Shown one piece after another: positions 53,729-64,000 of a stretch of 64,000 nt of DNA. Each line of letters opens with the position of its first letter. Position 1 is the stretch's first letter. The position numbers and the translations under genes are program-made. Under the pieces are notes generated by a model that ran no database searches, was not told the origin of the DNA, and saw only the letters and a list, made by a program, of their open reading frames with translations. This stretch comes from Rhizobium sp. (GTDB lineage Bacteria; Pseudomonadota; Alphaproteobacteria; Rhizobiales; Rhizobiaceae), in NCBI GenBank assembly GCA_028290545.1, contig JAQGJP010000066.1:1-64000 (forward strand), written 5' to 3'.

Positions 53729-55018
53729 TCAGCGCTTGGCAACCTGCACGTAGTCTCGTTCCTTGGCGCCGACATAGAGCTGGCGTGGACGGCCGATGCG
53801 CTGCTGCGGATCTTCGATCATCTCGTTCCACTGGGCGATCCAGCCGACCGTACGGGCGAGCGCAAACAGCACAGTGAACATTTCGGTCGGGAATCCCATC
53901 GCGTTCAGTGTGATGCCCGAATAGAAGTCGATATTCGGATAGAGCTTCTTTTCGATGAAATATTCGTCATGCAGCGCGATACGTTCAAGTTCCATCGCCA
54001 CTTCCAGCAACGGATCGTCCTTGACGCCGAGTTCGCCGAGAACCTCATGCGTGGTCTTCTGCATGATCTTGGCGCGCGGATCGTAGTTCTTGTAGACGCG
54101 ATGGCCGAAACCCATCAGGCGGAACGGATCGTCCTTGTCCTTGGCCTTGGCGATATATTCCGGAATGCGGTCGACCGAGCCGATTTCGCGCAACATATTC
54201 AGCGCCGCTTCATTGGCGCCACCATGGGCAGGGCCCCAGAGGCAGGCAATGCCGGCTGCGATGCAGGCAAACGGGTTTGCGCCCGAGGAGCCGGCAAGGC
54301 GCACGGTCGAGGTCGAGGCGTTCTGCTCGTGATCGGCATGCAGGATGAAGATGCGGTCCATGGCGCGCGCCAGAACCGGATTGACCACATATTCCTCGCA
54401 AGGCACGGCGAAGCACATGCGCAGGAAATTCGACGCATAATCGAGATCGTTCTTCGGATAAACGAAGGGCTGGCCGATGTGATACTTGTAGGCCATGGCA
54501 GCGATCGTCGGCATCTTGGCGATCATTCGCAGGCTGGCCACCATGCGCTGATGCGGATCGGTGATATCAGTCGAGTCGTGATAGAAGGCCGAGAGCGCGC
54601 CGACGCAGCCGCACATGACGGCCATGGGATGGGCATCGCGGCGGAAGCCGGTGAAAAAGCGGGACATCTGTTCATGCACCATAGTGTGCATGGTGACGCG
54701 ATGGTCGAAATCAGACTTCTGCGTCGCCGTCGGAAGCTCACCATAGAGCAGCAGGTAGCAGACTTCGAGGAAGTCGCCGTTTTCGGCGAGCTGGTCGATG
54801 GGATATCCACGATGCAGCAGGACGCCCGCGTCACCATCGATATAGGTGATCTTGGACTCGCACGAGGCGGTCGAGGTGAAGCCGGGGTCGTACGTAAATG
54901 CGTTGGCAGCCTTATAAAGGGGGGCGATGTCAACCACGTCCGGGCCGATGGTGCCGGATCGCACTTCAAGGTCCACTTGCTTGCCGTCGATGGAGACAAA
55001 CGCTTTCTTTTCAGCCAT
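53729..55018 (-). CDS. gltA: Citrate synthase (type II)
   Basis: [66 protein letters not shown]. Confidence 0.97.
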   Translation of the reverse strand: MAEKKAFVSIDGKQVDLEVRSGTIGPDVVDIAPLYKAANAFTYDPGFTSTASCESKITYIDGDAGVLLHRGYPIDQLAENGDFLEVCYLLLYGELPTATQKSDFDHRVTMHTMVHEQMSRFFTGFRRDAHPMAVMCGCVGALSAFYHDSTDITDPHQRMVASLRMIAKMPTIAAMAYKYHIGQPFVYPKNDLDYASNFLRMCFAVPCEEYVVNPVLARAMDRIFILHADHEQNASTSTVRLAGSSGANPFACIAAGIACLWGPAHGGANEAALNMLREIGSVDRIPEYIAKAKDKDDPFRLMGFGHRVYKNYDPRAKIMQKTTHEVLGELGVKDDPLLEVAMELERIALHDEYFIEKKLYPNIDFYSGITLNAMGFPTEMFTVLFALARTVGWIAQWNEMIEDPQQRIGRPRQLYVGAKERDYVQVAKR

Positions 55019-55300
55019 GATTTCCTCCGTTCAAGGATCGGAAGGCAGCCTCAAAGCTGCCACAATTGTTTTGGGCTTTCGCTTGGGATTATCTGATATA
55101 CTCAAACCATTACCAGAAGGTATTGCTGCGTTGCCGTAGAGGTTCTGGCACTGCAACAGGTGGAAATCAAAGAGAATCTTTTCAGCAACAATTTTAATCG
55201 ATTGAATAATCGTGCAATGCATATCCTCCTAATGCACGGCAAATAGGAGTTGCCAATTCCAATTCCCGGTTGCACTGTCGCTCGGGGATCTGGACATTTC

Positions 55301-57733
55301 ATGACAGGAGCACTGGCGGAAAAAACCGGAATCAGCAGGTTGCGCTCGCGGCACACGGGCGTCGATCTCGACCTGTTGCCGGGTGCGTTCAACCGCACAC
55401 CGACCGACATTCCGGAGAGGCCGCCAAGGCGTGCAATCCTCGGTGACTTGATCGCAGTCGCCGGTCGCGTGAGAGACGGAGCTGCAACTGATTTGCGGCA
55501 GGAGGCAGAGTTCGGCCACTTGTTCTACTGGGCGCCGGTTTTCCTGGGAAGTGGTGCCGCCTGCTGGTTTGTACTCAACATAACTCCCGCCTTCGCGCCT
55601 TTGCTATTGATCTGCGTGGTCTCCTCGATCGCCTGGCTTTTCCTCGGTCCCTGGCGGCCGGGAGCACGATCCGTGGCACTTGCGGCCGGATTGTTGACTT
55701 CCGGTGCGTTGCTGGCCGCGTTCCAGACCATGCGCAGCGAGACAATCATTCTCGACGGTGCGGTCACCACCACTGTGCGCGGTATCGTCACCGGCAAGGA
55801 AATTGACGCCTCCGGGCGGTGGAGATACGAGATCCGGCTGTTGGAAACCGAGAAACCGCTCCTGAGGCGCCCGCCGCTGAAAATCCGCGTCACGGCGCTG
55901 GGGCGCGGCGATGACCTTTTGCTTGGCGATGGCATCGAGGGCAGGGCGAGACTGTCGCCGCCCTCCGGCCCGGCGCTCCCGGGCCTCAACGACTTCGCCT
56001 TCGACGCCTATTATGACGGCACCGGCGCCTTCGGCTTCTTCTACGGAAAACCAGGTGCGTGGCTGGTGCCAGAGGCTTTGCGACCACCGGCCAGTTTGGT
56101 AACGCAGACATTCGCGATGCTCGAATCCTTGCGCGGACATATCAGCGCCCGCATCCGCTTGGTGTTGCCCGGAGACACGGGCGCCTTTGCCGCATCGATG
56201 GTGACCGATGATCGCCGCGCCATGTCGAAGGAAACGGCCGAGGCGCTGCGGCTTTCCGGGCTTGCGCATATCATCGCGATTTCCGGGCTGAACATGGCGC
56301 TGGCGGCCGGCCTGTTCTTCGTGGGCCTGCGGTTCGCTCTCAGTCTGTCGCAAAGCATCTCGCATCACTGGCCGGTGAAGAAGATCGCGGCAGCCGGCGC
56401 ACTGGTCACCGTGACGCTCTACTATCTGATCTCCGGTTTCGCGGTTTCGGCCGAACGCGCCTATATCATGATGGCGATCATGCTTGTGGCGGTCTTCTTC
56501 GGCCGTCCGTCGATCAGCCTGCGCAATGTCGCGCTGTCGGCGATCGCCATCCTGCTGCTTTCACCCTCGGCGGTGATGGGGCCGGGTTTCCAGATGTCCT
56601 ATGCGGCGACGCTGGCGCTGGTCGCGGGTTATGCCGCATGGCTGGGTCGTGCGCGGTTCACGCCGCCGACGAGCGGCATTCCAATCCTGAAGCGCTTGAT
56701 GCCTGCCTGGCATTTCATGGCCGGCATTTTCATGACCTCGCTGATCGGCGGCTTTTCGACAGCGCTCTATTCCATCGAACATTTCCACCGCATCGCGGCC
56801 TGGGGGCTGCCGGCCAACCTGCTCGCCATGCCGGTGATCTCCTTCATCGTCATGCCGGCGGGGCTCGTGGCGCTGATTCTGATGCCGTTCGGCCTCGACT
56901 GGCTGCCGCTCGTCGTCATGGGCTGGGGGCTCGATATCGTCATCTCAGTGGCAAAATGGGCGGCATCGCTCGGTGGTGACTGGGTGGTCGGGCGGATCCC
57001 GCCCTGGCTTTTCGTCGGCATGACCATCGGCCTGCTGATCCTGGCGATCATGCGATCGAAACTCCGATATCTGGGGGCAGGGCTTTCCGCTGGATTGCTG
57101 CTCGCCTATGTCGTATCGCCCCAGCCCTCCATGCCCAGCCTGGTGGTTTTCGAAGATGGAAGCCTGGCGGGCATTGTCGGCGAAAAAGGCATCGCGATCA
57201 GCGAAGGCCGTCCATCCGCGTTCATAACCGAGCAGTGGCAGCGTGCGTTGCGTGTCAAAAGCCTGATCAAGCCGGAGAAGATCAAGTCGAAGGAACCGGG
57301 CAATCGTACGAAAAAGCATCACCGCCTCACCGATGAGGAGATAAAAAAGGGGCGCATCGGCATCAGGAACACACTCGCCGACGTCGCAGAAAACCGCTTC
57401 GCCTGCCGTGAAAAGCACTGGTGCGTGGCGCGCATGAGCCAGGGATGGACGATCGTTATCGCCATTAATGGCGGCTATACAGGCATCGCCTGCGACATTG
57501 CCGATATCGTCATCACGCCTGCGCGGCTGAAATGGGACACGTGCCGATCCGGAGCGCTGCTGTTCACCGGCGAGACGCTGCGCCGCTCGGGATCGGTGGA
57601 GCTCCATGCAAGGGTCCGGGATAATGAGGCGCCGACAATGCAGATCGTCGGCGCGCTTGATGGACAGAGCCGTGCCTGGACGCAGCATCGGCGATATGAC
57701 TGGCGGACAGGCACATTCGCGGACCTAAAGTAG
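55301..57733 (+). CDS. comEC: ComEC/Rec2 family competence protein
   Basis: RAMSKETAEALRLSGLAHIIAISGLNMALAAGLFFVGLRF; multi-TM; start MTGALAEK assumed. Confidence 0.92.
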   Translation: MTGALAEKTGISRLRSRHTGVDLDLLPGAFNRTPTDIPERPPRRAILGDLIAVAGRVRDGAATDLRQEAEFGHLFYWAPVFLGSGAACWFVLNITPAFAPLLLICVVSSIAWLFLGPWRPGARSVALAAGLLTSGALLAAFQTMRSETIILDGAVTTTVRGIVTGKEIDASGRWRYEIRLLETEKPLLRRPPLKIRVTALGRGDDLLLGDGIEGRARLSPPSGPALPGLNDFAFDAYYDGTGAFGFFYGKPGAWLVPEALRPPASLVTQTFAMLESLRGHISARIRLVLPGDTGAFAASMVTDDRRAMSKETAEALRLSGLAHIIAISGLNMALAAGLFFVGLRFALSLSQSISHHWPVKKIAAAGALVTVTLYYLISGFAVSAERAYIMMAIMLVAVFFGRPSISLRNVALSAIAILLLSPSAVMGPGFQMSYAATLALVAGYAAWLGRARFTPPTSGIPILKRLMPAWHFMAGIFMTSLIGGFSTALYSIEHFHRIAAWGLPANLLAMPVISFIVMPAGLVALILMPFGLDWLPLVVMGWGLDIVISVAKWAASLGGDWVVGRIPPWLFVGMTIGLLILAIMRSKLRYLGAGLSAGLLLAYVVSPQPSMPSLVVFEDGSLAGIVGEKGIAISEGRPSAFITEQWQRALRVKSLIKPEKIKSKEPGNRTKKHHRLTDEEIKKGRIGIRNTLADVAENRFACREKHWCVARMSQGWTIVIAINGGYTGIACDIADIVITPARLKWDTCRSGALLFTGETLRRSGSVELHARVRDNEAPTMQIVGALDGQSRAWTQHRRYDWRTGTFADLK

Positions 57734-57773
57734 CAGATTAGCCAAGCGATTTCAGGTCATTGCGCATAAGCGC

Positions 57774-58994
57774 TTAAGCGACATCTCGCAATTGCAGTAT
57801 CTTGCATTCCGCTCCGGCAGGCAGCGCTGCCGCATTCGGCGGCCGGATGATCAGGGCACCGGCATTGGCGAAAATCTTCATTTGCGATGAATCCTGCTTG
57901 CTATACGACGTCACGTCGAGCCGGCCGTCTGCATTCAATCGGGCCGAGGCGCGCAGATAGTCCTGCCGCTGATCGTTCTTCGCCAGATCGGTGGTGGTGA
58001 AGGCCAGCTTCTCGCGTGATAGCGCGGGCAAATGCGCCAGCTTGGCGATCAGCGGTTCAAGGAAGAGCAGGGCGCAGACCATGCTGGAGACCGGATTGCC
58101 CGGCAGGCCGAGCACGCGCATCGACCCGAGCGAGCCGACCATCAGCGGCTTGCCCGGCCGCATGGCGATCCGCCAGAAATCCAGCACCATGCCGACGCTT
58201 TTGAGCGTCGATTGCACGAGATCATGATCGCCGACCGAGGCTCCGCCAAGCGTGACCAGCACATCGGCGCCTGCCTCGACAGCCTTCTGCACCACGGCGG
58301 CGATCAGCTCCGGACGATCCGGCACGATACCAAGATCGACGACATCGGCACCGGCCGCAACAGCAAGCGCCGAGACGGCAAAGGTGTTCGAAGCCACGAT
58401 CTGGTTGGGACCAAGTGGACTGCCGGGGGGAAGCAATTCATCGCCGGTAGCGATGATCGCCACCAGCGGCTTGCGGTAAACCTCGACTTCAGGGTGGTTC
58501 ATCCCGGCCGCGACCATCAGCCGGCCGGGATCGAGCCGCATGCCGGGATGAAGGATTGCCTCGCCCAGAACGAAATCCTGGCCGCGCGGACGGATATGGC
58601 GGGCCTTTTCCGGCGAAAAGCTATTTTCGATAAAGCCACCATCAATGATCTTTGCATCTTCCTGCAAAAGCACGGTATCGGCGCCTGCGGGCACTGGCGC
58701 GCCGGTAAAAATCCTGACGGTTTCACCGGATTGGACCGCGCCGGCAAATCCGTGGCCGGCCGCCGACTGGCCGATGACCTTCAGGCGGCTGCCGAGGCTG
58801 GCGACATCTTCCGATTTCAGCGCATAGCCATCCATGGCCGATGCATCGAACGGCGGTTGCGTCAGTCGCGCCGCGACCGGCTTTGCCAGCACGCGCCGAT
58901 CAGCCGAAATCAGCGGCACGCTCTCTATGGCGATGATCGGTGCGGTGTTGTCCAGCAGGCGCCTGACTGCCTCTTCGACCGGCAGCAACGCCAT
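57774..58994 (-). CDS. moeA: Molybdopterin molybdotransferase
   Basis: AMDGYALKSED, RIFTGAPVPAGADTVLLQEDA, LVTLGGASVGDHDLVQ, GKPLMVGSLGSMRVLGLPGNPVSSMV. Confidence 0.95.
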   Translation of the reverse strand: MALLPVEEAVRRLLDNTAPIIAIESVPLISADRRVLAKPVAARLTQPPFDASAMDGYALKSEDVASLGSRLKVIGQSAAGHGFAGAVQSGETVRIFTGAPVPAGADTVLLQEDAKIIDGGFIENSFSPEKARHIRPRGQDFVLGEAILHPGMRLDPGRLMVAAGMNHPEVEVYRKPLVAIIATGDELLPPGSPLGPNQIVASNTFAVSALAVAAGADVVDLGIVPDRPELIAAVVQKAVEAGADVLVTLGGASVGDHDLVQSTLKSVGMVLDFWRIAMRPGKPLMVGSLGSMRVLGLPGNPVSSMVCALLFLEPLIAKLAHLPALSREKLAFTTTDLAKNDQRQDYLRASARLNADGRLDVTSYSKQDSSQMKIFANAGALIIRPPNAAALPAGAECKILQLRDVA

Positions 58995-59482
58995 CAGCCG
59001 GTCAAATCCGGACGCGTGAAATCGCCGGATTTGCCTCCAGATTTGCTCTTCAGGCGAATATTGATGATTTCCATGCCCTTGTCGGCGGCCTTGGCCATGT
59101 CATAGATCGTCAGGCAGGCAACCGAGACTGCGGTCAGCGCCTCCATCTCGACGCCCGTCTTGCCCGTCAGCCTGACCATCGCCTCGACATTCAGGCCCGG
59201 CAGCTTTTCATCTGCGACAATATCGACTGTGACCTTGGAGATCAGCAGGGGATGGCAGAGCGGGATGAGTTCGGAGGTCTTCTTCGCGGCCATGATCCCG
59301 GCAAAGCGGGCAGCGCCCAGCACGTCGCCTTTCTTGGCATTGCCTGAAAGGATCAACTGCAGCGTTTCCGGCAGCATCCGGATCGACCCTTCTGCCACGG
59401 CAACGCGCACCGTCTCGGCCTTGTCGCCGATGTCCACCATATGCGCCTCGCCCTCTGCACCAATGTGAGTGAGGCCGGTCAT
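58994..59482 (-). CDS. moaC: Cyclic pyranopterin monophosphate synthase
   Basis: [33 protein letters not shown] ... [14 protein letters not shown] ... [26 protein letters not shown] overlaps the trpC stop. Confidence 0.95.
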   Translation of the reverse strand: MTGLTHIGAEGEAHMVDIGDKAETVRVAVAEGSIRMLPETLQLILSGNAKKGDVLGAARFAGIMAAKKTSELIPLCHPLLISKVTVDIVADEKLPGLNVEAMVRLTGKTGVEMEALTAVSVACLTIYDMAKAADKGMEIINIRLKSKSGGKSGDFTRPDLTG

Positions 59483-60291
59483 TCTGCCGCAGCAGCCTGA
59501 GTGAGCCCCAGCAGCGCGCGCGTGGCAGCGGCGACGTCGTCCTTGCGCATCAGGCTTTCGCCAACCAGGAAGGTCGATATTCCCGACCCGGCAAGACGCT
59601 GGCAATCCTCATGGGTGAAGACACCGCTTTCGCCGACCAGCAGCCGATCATCCGGTACCATCCTGGCCAACCGTTCCGAGACCGCCAGATCGACCTCGAA
59701 TGTCCGCAGATTGCGATTGTTGACGCCGAGCATTTTCGAGGAGAGTTTCAATGCCCGTTCTGTTTCAGCCTCGTCATGGACTTCGACGAGGACGTCCATT
59801 CCGAGTTCAAAGGCCTTGTCTTCCAGAGCCCTGGCTTCGTCGTCGGAAAGCGATGCCATGATGATCAGGATGCAATCGGCGCCCCAGGCGCGCGCTTCAT
59901 AGACCTGATAGGGCACGAAGAGGAAATCCTTGCGCAGCGCCGGCAGATTGCAGGCGGCGCGCGCCGCCGTCAGGAATTCGGGTGCCCCTTGAAAGCTCGG
60001 TCCATCGGTCAGCACCGAGAGACAGGCGGCGCCGCCATCGGCATAGGCTCTGGCGAGCGCCGGTGGATCGAAATCCGGACGAATCAGGCCTTTGGACGGA
60101 CTGGCTTTCTTGATTTCGGCGATCAGGCCGTATTGGCCAGCAGCCTTTTTGGCCAGCAAGGCAGCCAGGAAACCGCGCGGCGGCTCGACACCCGCAATAT
60201 GTGCTTTTAGGTCATCAATGCTGACCGAGGCCATCGCTGCGGCGATCTCTTCCCGCTTGTAGGCCTCGATCTTGCGGAGGATATCGGTCAT
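59479..60291 (-). CDS. trpC: Indole-3-glycerol phosphate synthase
   Basis: [55 protein letters not shown]. Confidence 0.96.
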   Translation of the reverse strand: MTDILRKIEAYKREEIAAAMASVSIDDLKAHIAGVEPPRGFLAALLAKKAAGQYGLIAEIKKASPSKGLIRPDFDPPALARAYADGGAACLSVLTDGPSFQGAPEFLTAARAACNLPALRKDFLFVPYQVYEARAWGADCILIIMASLSDDEARALEDKAFELGMDVLVEVHDEAETERALKLSSKMLGVNNRNLRTFEVDLAVSERLARMVPDDRLLVGESGVFTHEDCQRLAGSGISTFLVGESLMRKDDVAAATRALLGLTQAAAAE

Positions 60292-60301
60292 GGCAGAAGC
60301 C

Positions 60302-61312
60302 TCATGAATTGGAAACGGCAATCAGCCTGTCGAGCGCCGCCCTGGCGGAACCGCTCGACAGCGATTTCCCGGCAAGTGCGACGCCTTCCGTGATGTTGGC
60401 GACTTTTCCGGCGACAATCAATGCGGCGGCGGCATTGGCAACCGAAATGTTGCGATAAGCGTTTTCGGCACCTTCGAGCACGCCCCTGAGCGCTGCCGCG
60501 TTGTGCTCGCCATCGCCACCGCGGATTTCGGCAAGCGTGATCTTTTCCATGCCGAAATCGTCGGGATTCAAGGTGAATTCGCGGATCGCGCCGTCTTCAA
60601 GCGCCACGACCTCGGTTTCGCCGGTCAGCGTGATCTCGTCGAGGCCGCTGCCGTGGACGACCCAGACATTGGTCGAGCCCAGGGTTTTCAGCGCCTCTGC
60701 GATCGGCCGCAGCCATTCGGGCGCGTAGACGCCGAGCAGTTGCCGTTTGACGCCGGCCGGATTGGACAGCGGCCCCAGCAGATTGAAGATCGTCCGTGTG
60801 CCAAGTTCGACGCGGCTCGGGCCGACGAAACGCATGGCGGTATGATGGGCCTGGGCGAACATGAAGCCGATGCCGGCATCCTGGATGCAGCGGCCGGTGT
60901 GTTCGGCGGAAATATCGAGTTTGACCCCGAGCGCCGACAGCGCATCAGCCGTGCCGGATTTGGAGCTCTGAGCGCGATTGCCGTGTTTGGCGATCGGCAC
61001 CCCGCAGCCCGCGACGATGATCGAGGCCAGCGTGGAGATATTGTAGGTATGGGCGCCATCGCCGCCGGTGCCGACGATATCGACGGCATTGTCGGGCGCC
61101 TCGACCTTCAGCATCTTGGCGCGCATCGTGGTCACAGCGCCGAGGATTTCATCGACCGTTTCGCCGCGAACCCGCAAGCCCATCAGAAGCGCGCCGATCT
61201 GGCTCGGTGTCGCTTCGCCCGACATCATGATATCGAAGGCCTGGCAGGCCTCGTCATAGGTGAGAGCATTCCCGTTTGCAACCTTGGCGAGGAAAGGCTT
61301 GATGTCAGCCAT
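60302..61312 (-). CDS. trpD: Anthranilate phosphoribosyltransferase
   Basis: [57 protein letters not shown]. Confidence 0.96.
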   Translation of the reverse strand: MADIKPFLAKVANGNALTYDEACQAFDIMMSGEATPSQIGALLMGLRVRGETVDEILGAVTTMRAKMLKVEAPDNAVDIVGTGGDGAHTYNISTLASIIVAGCGVPIAKHGNRAQSSKSGTADALSALGVKLDISAEHTGRCIQDAGIGFMFAQAHHTAMRFVGPSRVELGTRTIFNLLGPLSNPAGVKRQLLGVYAPEWLRPIAEALKTLGSTNVWVVHGSGLDEITLTGETEVVALEDGAIREFTLNPDDFGMEKITLAEIRGGDGEHNAAALRGVLEGAENAYRNISVANAAAALIVAGKVANITEGVALAGKSLSSGSARAALDRLIAVSNS

Positions 61313-61328
61313 CGAGGCGAGCCTTTCC

Positions 61329-63212
61329 CTAACGGACCATCAGCTGATTGGCCAATGTGCGGTTGAACGATGTCCCGTACTCGTTTTGCAGCTCGCCGAC
61401 CATCTGGCTGAAGATGTCCTCGCCGGCGCCGGCGGCGATCTGCTTGATCTGGTCGGTATTGTTGTCGAGCACGTCGGTCTGCGGGTTGTCGCTGACATCG
61501 GTCACCTGCAGGACGATCTGGCCGTCGCCACCAGCGGCGTTGGTCACGAACCCGTTCGGACCGCCGAAGGCTGCGGTAATCGCGGCGGCACCGAGAACTT
61601 CATCCGTCATGCCGCGCTTGAGACTTGTCTTGGTCTCGACAGCAATCTTGAGACTGGTCGCCGCATCGGCCATCTTCATGCCCTTGGCGATCTGGCCGGT
61701 GACTTCCTCCGCCTTCTTGGCAAGAGCGAGCTGCTCGTGTTCCGTCATCCAGTCGGCGACGACCTTATCCTTCACCTCCTCGATCTTCCGATCGCGGGCA
61801 GGCGTTATGCCATTGACCTCGAACCAGATATAGCCGCCGTCGTCAAGGTTCATAGGCAGCGGCTCAACGCCTTCCTCGGTCTTGAACGCCTCCGCAAGCA
61901 GTTTGGCGCTGGACGGGATATCCTTGATTTCGGCGCCTTTCGGGTCGTTGCCGCTGGCGTCGATCGCCTCGATCGCCACGGATTTCAGCTGCAATTGCTT
62001 GGCAACTTCCGGCAAGGTCGCACCGGAGGCGCGGCCGTCCTCGAAGCGGTCATAGACGTTCTGGATCTCGTCATTGGCCAGCACCAGCGCCAGCTCTTTG
62101 CGGATATCGTCCTTGACCTCATCGAGTGTCTTGACCACTTCCGGGCGGATATTGGTGATGCGCATGATCACCGGTCCAAGCAGGCCATTGGTTACTGGCG
62201 TTATGCCGCCATCGGTCTTCACCCCGAACGCGGCATCGGCCATGATCGTATTCGGCATCTTGTCCTTGGTGAAATCGCCGAGCAGGACGTCGGTCGGGGT
62301 CTTGCCCTGCTCTGTCACCAGCTGGTCGAACGTGGTGCCGGCGGCAAGCTTGGCCGCAGCGGCTTCCGCGGATGCCCTGTCGGAAAATGCCAGTTGTTCG
62401 ATCGTCCGGTTTTCCGGCGTCCGATAGGTGTCCTTGCGCTTGTCGTAGTCTTCGCTGACCTGGGCATCGGTGATCGCCGAAGGATCGGCAATATCAGATG
62501 GCTCAAGCTTCACATAGGTGATCTTGCGGTATTCCGGGGCCTTGTACTTTGTCTTGTTGTCGGCAAACCACTTGGCAAGGGCATCGTCCGCCGGCGGCTT
62601 GACAGCGTCGATATTGGCCTTGGTGAGCATCAGGTAATCGATGCTGCGACGTTCATTGGCGTAGGACTGCAATGCATCGACAAGGGTCTTGGGCGGCTGA
62701 AAGCCAGCCGCAAGCGCATCGGCGATCTGCGTGCGGACCGCCTCCTTGGACTTGGACGCGAGATAATCCTCGACGCGGATACGCGCGCCGCTCAGCCGCT
62801 GGTCCATGATCCGCTTGTTGAACGCACCGGTTTCGTCCTTGAAAGCCGGCTCCTCCTGGATCAGTTGCAGAAGTCGCGCTTCTGAAAGGCCAAGCTTCAT
62901 GTTGCTGGCGAGCTGATCGAGTGCGGCGCCCGACATCAGCTGTCCCACAACCATATTTTCGACGCCGAACATCTTGGCCTGCTCGACCGTCAGGCGCGTA
63001 CCGAAGCGCTGGGACAGATTGTTGACGGCACTGTTGAAGGCGATCTGAAACTCGGAGTTGGAGACCTTCTGGTCACCGACTGTCACAACGGCGTCATTGG
63101 ACGCTGAGAACATCGAGCTATGGACACCCCAGATGCCGAAAGAGCCGACAAGAAGGATCAACAAGGCCTTGGCGACCCAGGTTTTGGCAGCTTTCCGCAG
63201 GAGTTCGAGCAT
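61329..63212 (-). CDS. Peptidylprolyl isomerase, SurA N-terminal/PpiD-like periplasmic chaperone
   Basis: Start [32 protein letters not shown]; SurA_N-like then parvulin-like domain; upstream of trpD. Confidence 0.88.
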   Translation of the reverse strand: MLELLRKAAKTWVAKALLILLVGSFGIWGVHSSMFSASNDAVVTVGDQKVSNSEFQIAFNSAVNNLSQRFGTRLTVEQAKMFGVENMVVGQLMSGAALDQLASNMKLGLSEARLLQLIQEEPAFKDETGAFNKRIMDQRLSGARIRVEDYLASKSKEAVRTQIADALAAGFQPPKTLVDALQSYANERRSIDYLMLTKANIDAVKPPADDALAKWFADNKTKYKAPEYRKITYVKLEPSDIADPSAITDAQVSEDYDKRKDTYRTPENRTIEQLAFSDRASAEAAAAKLAAGTTFDQLVTEQGKTPTDVLLGDFTKDKMPNTIMADAAFGVKTDGGITPVTNGLLGPVIMRITNIRPEVVKTLDEVKDDIRKELALVLANDEIQNVYDRFEDGRASGATLPEVAKQLQLKSVAIEAIDASGNDPKGAEIKDIPSSAKLLAEAFKTEEGVEPLPMNLDDGGYIWFEVNGITPARDRKIEEVKDKVVADWMTEHEQLALAKKAEEVTGQIAKGMKMADAATSLKIAVETKTSLKRGMTDEVLGAAAITAAFGGPNGFVTNAAGGDGQIVLQVTDVSDNPQTDVLDNNTDQIKQIAAGAGEDIFSQMVGELQNEYGTSFNRTLANQLMVR

Positions 63213-63469
63213 CTCTTCCCAGATTCCTTGTTTTCGGCCGTGCAAGTCGATTGCACGGCAAGGCGTCCGCTTCCTTCACAAAGCAGCGCGATAGAAGCGT
63301 GCTTTTAGCGACTGGGGGGCATCGGTGGCAAGCGCAAAGTTGGAACGCGTTTCCGAGGCAATCGCGACTGCGCTTAATAGTATGATTTTCCTCTCATGAG
63401 CTTTACAAAAATAATATTATATGATTTTTAAAAGCGGCTGCCAGATGCAGCGGTTTTTGGGAGGAAATC

Positions 63470-64000
63470 ATGAAATTCGTAAACGCACTCGCGGGTGCCA
63501 CGGCTCTTGCCGTCACCATGTTTGCCGCTTCGCAGGCCTGCGCCGTGACGGTCGGCTTCTCGCAGATCGGTTCGGAATCCGGATGGCGGGCCGCTGAAAC
63601 CACGGTTACCAAGCAGGAAGCCGAAAAGCGCGGCATCGACCTGAAATTTGCCGATGCCCAGCAGAAGCAGGAAAACCAGATCAAGGCGCTGCGCTCGTTC
63701 ATCGCCCAGGGCGTCGATGCGATCTTTGTGGCGCCCGTCGTCGCCACAGGCTGGGATGATGTCCTGACTGAGGCGAAGGAAGCCAATATTCCGGTGTTCC
63801 TGCTCGACCGCACCGTCGATAGCGACAAGTCGCTCTACCTGACTGCGGTCACATCAGACCTCGTTCATGAAGGCAATGTCGCCGGCAAGTGGCTCGCCGA
63901 CGAAGTCAAGGGCAAGGACTGCGGCATTGTCGAGCTTCAGGGCACGACAGGCTCGTCGCCGGCCATCGACCGCAAGAAGGGCTTCGAGCAGGCGATCGCC
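63470..64000 (+). CDS. Sugar ABC transporter substrate-binding protein (YtfQ-like), truncated by the window end
   Basis: GAGG RBS then MKFVNALAGATALAVTMFAASQACAVTVGFSQIGSESGWRAAETTVTKQEAEKRGIDLKFADAQQKQENQIKALRSFIAQGVDAIFVAPVVATGWDDVL; open to 64000. Confidence 0.88.
   Translation, partial: MKFVNALAGATALAVTMFAASQACAVTVGFSQIGSESGWRAAETTVTKQEAEKRGIDLKFADAQQKQENQIKALRSFIAQGVDAIFVAPVVATGWDDVLTEAKEANIPVFLLDRTVDSDKSLYLTAVTSDLVHEGNVAGKWLADEVKGKDCGIVELQGTTGSSPAIDRKKGFEQAIA

Noticed and set aside
61260-62885. 541-aa plus-strand ORF opposite the PpiD-like gene
   Set aside because: Shadow ORF over a confident gene with signal anchor and conserved architecture.

Overview
This is a chromosomal window from an alphaproteobacterium, most likely Rhizobiales, judged from gene content and order. 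Most of it is housekeeping: metG-tatD-MBL hydrolase, purC, hspQ, glnB-glnA, nnr, uvrA/ssb, thrS, rpsB-tsf-pyrH-frr-uppS-cdsA-rseP-bamA-lpxD-fabZ-lpxA-lpxI-lpxB, gltA, comEC, and moeA/moaC/trpC/trpD/PpiD-like. The main accessory segment (about 19.3-25.3 kb) is an arsenic-resistance cluster next to a tRNA-Arg(TCT). It holds two arsR genes, two unrelated arsenate reductase types, acr3, arsH and an MFS transporter, plus a decayed FAD-oxidoreductase gene and a probable IS66 remnant. Regulatory sites readable by eye include a GAAC-N7-GAAC SOS box between uvrA and ssb, a Pho box (ATGTCAT-AAAA-ATGTCAT) upstream of a Na/Pi-cotransporter gene, a sigma54-type promoter upstream of glnB, and palindromic operator candidates for both arsR genes. 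Other notable observations are two REPIN-like inverted doublets in convergent intergenic regions, frameshifted genes (a serralysin-like M10 protease, a P-loop protein, the flavoprotein remnant), and a terminator-like hairpin in the thrS leader. I did not find a clear, wholly new multi-gene system. The best leads for new biology are the coiled-coil membrane protein plus orphan TAXI binding protein pair, the thrS leader structure, and the REPIN-like elements. All calls were made by reading the sequence; no database searches were run.
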